From Litorivivens lipolytica (GTDB lineage: Bacteria > Pseudomonadota > Gammaproteobacteria > Pseudomonadales > Spongiibacteraceae): a stretch of 64,000 nt of DNA. Position 1 is the stretch's first letter. The number at the start of each line of letters is the position of its first letter. Shown one piece after another: positions 61,879 through 64,000 of this stretch. The notes under the pieces were generated by a model, which was given only the letters and a program-made list of their open reading frames with translations, searched no databases and had not been told where the DNA came from. The stretch spans positions 1,612,001 to 1,676,000 of the forward strand of contig NZ_JACHWY010000001.1 in assembly GCF_014191715.1 (NCBI RefSeq), read 5' to 3'. The position numbers were made by a program, and so were the translations under genes.

Positions 61879-62955
61879 TTAGTGGGCTCGCTCGAGATCC
61901 AGCGATTCTGAGGTTTCCGCTTCCAGCAAAGTAACCCGGTTGAACAGGTGGTGAGCTGCGGTGTGTTCAGTCAGAGCATCCGCGGCCAGCAGAATGGCGC
62001 CAGCCGTCCATGTCGGTTTTTCATCCGGCCACATGAGATCTTCTACAAACTGATAACCGGTCCAGTATTCACCACTCTTGAGGCGCCACTGATGGAGCCA
62101 GCTATAGAGGGTGACCGCACGGGCATGATCACCCGCAGCCAGCAAGGCCATAACCAATTCGCAAGACTCTGCTACCGTGACCCAGGGCTCGTCCGACACA
62201 CAGCGGCACCCCATATCCTGCTCGACAAACTCTGACCACCGCTTTTGCAGATGTTCTTTCGCCCGCGCTTTCGGAAAAGCACCAGACAGGACTGGGTAAA
62301 ACCAGTCCATCGAATAGCGCGCCTTGCTTTCCCAGGTGCGATCGAAGCGCTCCGGTTTATTTCGCAAAGCATCACCGAGACGTTCCCGTGCCGACAACCA
62401 GTGAGCGCGATCTTCACCCAGTGTTACGGCAATATTGTGGGCGCACTCCAGGCTTTTATAAATAGAACTGCAGCCGGTTACTAGAGCGTCTTCCATCGGC
62501 TTGCCGTGGGTATCCACGGCCCAGTTAATCTCGCCATGGCGACTCTGCTGCGCCAGAACGAAGCCAATGGCCTTATCCACGACGGGCCACAGGCGACGCA
62601 GAAAACCCTCACGGCGGGTAATCAGATAATGGTGCCAAACACCGGTTGCGACATAGGCAACGAAATTAGTTTCACGACGCTCTCGATTATCAACTTCGCC
62701 ATCCCGGTAGGCCGCCCACCAGCTACCGTCGGCCAGCTGATTTTCTGCCAACCAGTCGTAGGCCTGCTCAGCAGCCGTGTATTCGCCGCCAATACTCAAG
62801 CCCATTGCCGCTTCGACATGGTCCCAAGGATCGGCATGACCACCCTCAAACCAGGGAATCAGGCCATCGGGGCGCTGAACGTGCTTGATAAACTCGACCG
62901 TTGAGCTGAAAAAGGACTTGGGAAATAAACCCTTAGTGAGGAATACGCCACTCAT
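61879..62955 (-). CDS. Prenyltransferase/squalene-cyclase-like toroid protein
   Basis: 358 residues with repeated short helices typical of alpha/alpha-toroid proteins: RPDGLIPWFEGGHADPWDHVEAAMGLSIGG near 28-57, YDWLAENQLADGSWWAAYRDGE near 65-86, WTAGAILLAADAL near 325. No signal peptide. It is annotated in related genomes as prenyltransferase, but the motif DGSWW also occurs in glycoside-processing toroids, so the activity is open. Start overlaps the upstream methyltransferase stop by four bases; a glycosyltransferase precedes that. Confidence 0.7.
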   Translation of the reverse strand: MSGVFLTKGLFPKSFFSSTVEFIKHVQRPDGLIPWFEGGHADPWDHVEAAMGLSIGGEYTAAEQAYDWLAENQLADGSWWAAYRDGEVDNRERRETNFVAYVATGVWHHYLITRREGFLRRLWPVVDKAIGFVLAQQSRHGEINWAVDTHGKPMEDALVTGCSSIYKSLECAHNIAVTLGEDRAHWLSARERLGDALRNKPERFDRTWESKARYSMDWFYPVLSGAFPKARAKEHLQKRWSEFVEQDMGCRCVSDEPWVTVAESCELVMALLAAGDHARAVTLYSWLHQWRLKSGEYWTGYQFVEDLMWPDEKPTWTAGAILLAADALTEHTAAHHLFNRVTLLEAETSESLDLERAH

Positions 62956-63683
62956 TGTGCGGCTCCTTGGGCATCGGCCAGTTTACGGAAATACATGACC
63001 ACACTTTTGCCCACTACGGGATTCAGGGCCTGTTCCAAAACCTGTGTGGTTTTGGGACGCTCCAGCAGGTCCCACACCAACAGGCGATGATACTGGCGAA
63101 CCAGAAAGTTGCTGTCCTGACTTTTCCAGAACAGGCATTTCAGCCACCAAAACGGCGCATGCAAGGCATGCGCCCAGTGACGGTGATAAAACTGAAAGCC
63201 CAGCGCCTGAATCTGACCGCGCAGTTTAGCGGCATCGAAAATCCGCACATGACCGCCCTCAACCTTGTGGTAGGCCTCACTCAAGGCCCAGCAGATCCGT
63301 TCTGGCCACGCCCTCGGCACGCTCGCACAGAACAATCCACCCGGCTTGAGCACCCGCTCAATCTCTTTAAGCACCGAGCGATAATCGGGAATATGTTCCA
63401 GCACTTCCGAGCAGATAATCTTGTCGAAGGTATTGTCAGCAAACGGCAGCTGCAGCGCGTTCGCCTGACTGAGACCGAAGCCTTTCGCCTCGTTAGCCGG
63501 CTCAGCAAAATCCGCAAATTTGGACTGAGCCGTTTGCAGGTCTTTCAGGCAGAGGTCAACGCCTACTGCAGTCACATCCGCCTCGACAAAAGCCGAGATA
63601 ACGTGGCGCCCTTCGCCGCAACCCAGATCCAGAACCCGGTCGCCCGTTTGAAGAATAAAGTGTTTAAAGTCAACGGTTTGCAC
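62952..63683 (-). CDS. Class I SAM methyltransferase of glycan cluster
   Basis: 243-residue methyltransferase. SAM motif RVLDLGCGEGRHVIS at 16-30, acidic VGVDLCL, and FDKIICSEVLEHIPDYRSVLKEIERVLKPGGLFCASVP near 86-122. The rest (WAHALHAPFWWLKCLFW) is unusually aromatic and may contact a lipid or membrane. Overlaps both neighbours (14 bases with the glycosyltransferase stop, 4 bases with the toroid protein start), so translation is coupled. Confidence 0.88.
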   Translation of the reverse strand: MQTVDFKHFILQTGDRVLDLGCGEGRHVISAFVEADVTAVGVDLCLKDLQTAQSKFADFAEPANEAKGFGLSQANALQLPFADNTFDKIICSEVLEHIPDYRSVLKEIERVLKPGGLFCASVPRAWPERICWALSEAYHKVEGGHVRIFDAAKLRGQIQALGFQFYHRHWAHALHAPFWWLKCLFWKSQDSNFLVRQYHRLLVWDLLERPKTTQVLEQALNPVVGKSVVMYFRKLADAQGAAQ

Positions 63684-64000
63684 GATCGATGACCTTCCAG
63701 TAAAAGTCCGTCATTTCCAGCGCAGCCTTGCGCCAGCAGAATATGTTTTCCATGCGTTCTCGTCCTTCGCGAGCTAGGCGCTGGCGTAGTTCGGGGTCAT
63801 CAAACAGCTTGATCACCGCATTGCTTATCGCGTCGCTATCACGCACAGGCACCTGAATACAGGCGTCGCCCACCACCTCAGGCAGGGCCCCACCATTGCT
63901 CGAGACTACCGCCGTGCCGCAAGCCATTGCTTCACCGGCCGGCAGCCCGAAACCTTCATACACCGAGGGCACAACAACAATTTCCGCCTCGTTGTAGTAA
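63670..64000 (-). CDS. Glycosyltransferase family 4 (partial, 5' end outside window)
   Basis: About 110 C-terminal residues of a GT4-type glycosyltransferase are visible: VVVPSVYEGFGLPAGEAMACGTAVVSSNGGALPEVVGDA, the donor-nucleotide site with its E-x7-E spacing, then a C-terminal helix. The frame is open to the window edge. Together with the methyltransferase and toroid protein it belongs to a surface-glycan operon. Confidence 0.85.
   Translation of the reverse strand, partial: YYNEAEIVVVPSVYEGFGLPAGEAMACGTAVVSSNGGALPEVVGDACIQVPVRDSDAISNAVIKLFDDPELRQRLAREGRERMENIFCWRKAALEMTDFYWKVIDRANR

Noticed and set aside
1-64000. tRNA, rRNA, CRISPR array, prophage or integrase
   Set aside because: No such sequences were recognised by reading; a dedicated tRNA and repeat scan would confirm.

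Overview
The window looks like chromosomal DNA of a heterotrophic, aerobic gammaproteobacterium. It is moderately GC-rich and contains no phage, plasmid, CRISPR or tRNA/rRNA features that I can see. The yrfG-hslR-hslO-pckA order is the one known from E. coli, and csrA, hldE, murI, xthA and tex are ordinary gammaproteobacterial genes. Phasins, a PhaD-like regulator, many beta-oxidation genes, a wax-ester-synthase-like protein and a KshA-like Rieske oxygenase suggest a lipid- and steroid-oriented marine lineage of the Cellvibrionales/Spongiibacteraceae kind. That placement is inference from gene content.

Layout. 1-1338: an HDOD protein (cut by the window edge) and a cytochrome c5. 1459-6018: a compact four-gene chaperone-usher surface-fibre operon. 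6263-7455: a TetR regulator and, divergently, a tiny secreted peptide carrying a TonB-box-like motif. 7539-13070: a fatty-acid oxidation block (crotonase, acyl-CoA dehydrogenase, FadB/FadJ-type multifunctional enzyme, thiolase) with an inverted-repeat element inside. 13399-15367: csrA and two envelope proteins. 15497-20390: a lipid-modification block (FAD oxidoreductase, DUF1365, cyclopropane synthase) facing a WS/DGAT-like protein with a degenerate active site. 20571-23441: a crotonase, haloalkane-dehalogenase-like hydrolase and KAS III-like synthase set. 23632-26712: a TetR regulator and a pair of acyl-CoA dehydrogenases. 27331-30963: yrfG-hslR-hslO-pckA. 31058-33872: a lipase-like hydrolase, two phasins and a PhaD-like regulator. 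33993-43680: housekeeping and assorted genes (tex, PA2778/PA2779-type pair, cobS, hsp20, peroxiredoxin, murI, Rieske oxygenase, DASS transporter). 43687-48145: a Fur-box-preceded TonB receptor, PepSY protein and beta-propeller lipoprotein. 48219-48983: xthA.

49015-57441 is a long run of minus-strand genes. At its downstream end is a five-gene unit with overlapping or very short junctions: ECF sigma factor, soluble zinc-finger anti-sigma factor, ArsM-type arsenite methyltransferase, radical SAM protein, and a fusion of a VTT/TMEM64 membrane domain with a pyridine-nucleotide disulfide oxidoreductase. I consider this the most promising candidate for an under-described system, probably arsenic (or related metalloid/thiol) methylation and further organo-arsenic chemistry under its own sigma factor. 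Upstream of it lie HNH, GNAT, gamma-glutamylcyclotransferase and METTL7-like methyltransferase genes and hldE.

57562-64000 holds a methyltransferase, a tandem pair of secreted alpha/beta-hydrolase lipoproteins, and the start of a surface-glycan cluster (terpenoid-toroid-like protein, methyltransferase, glycosyltransferase cut by the window edge). Gene starts were moved from the longest ORF to a better ribosome binding site or signal peptide where the sequence supported this; each case is stated.
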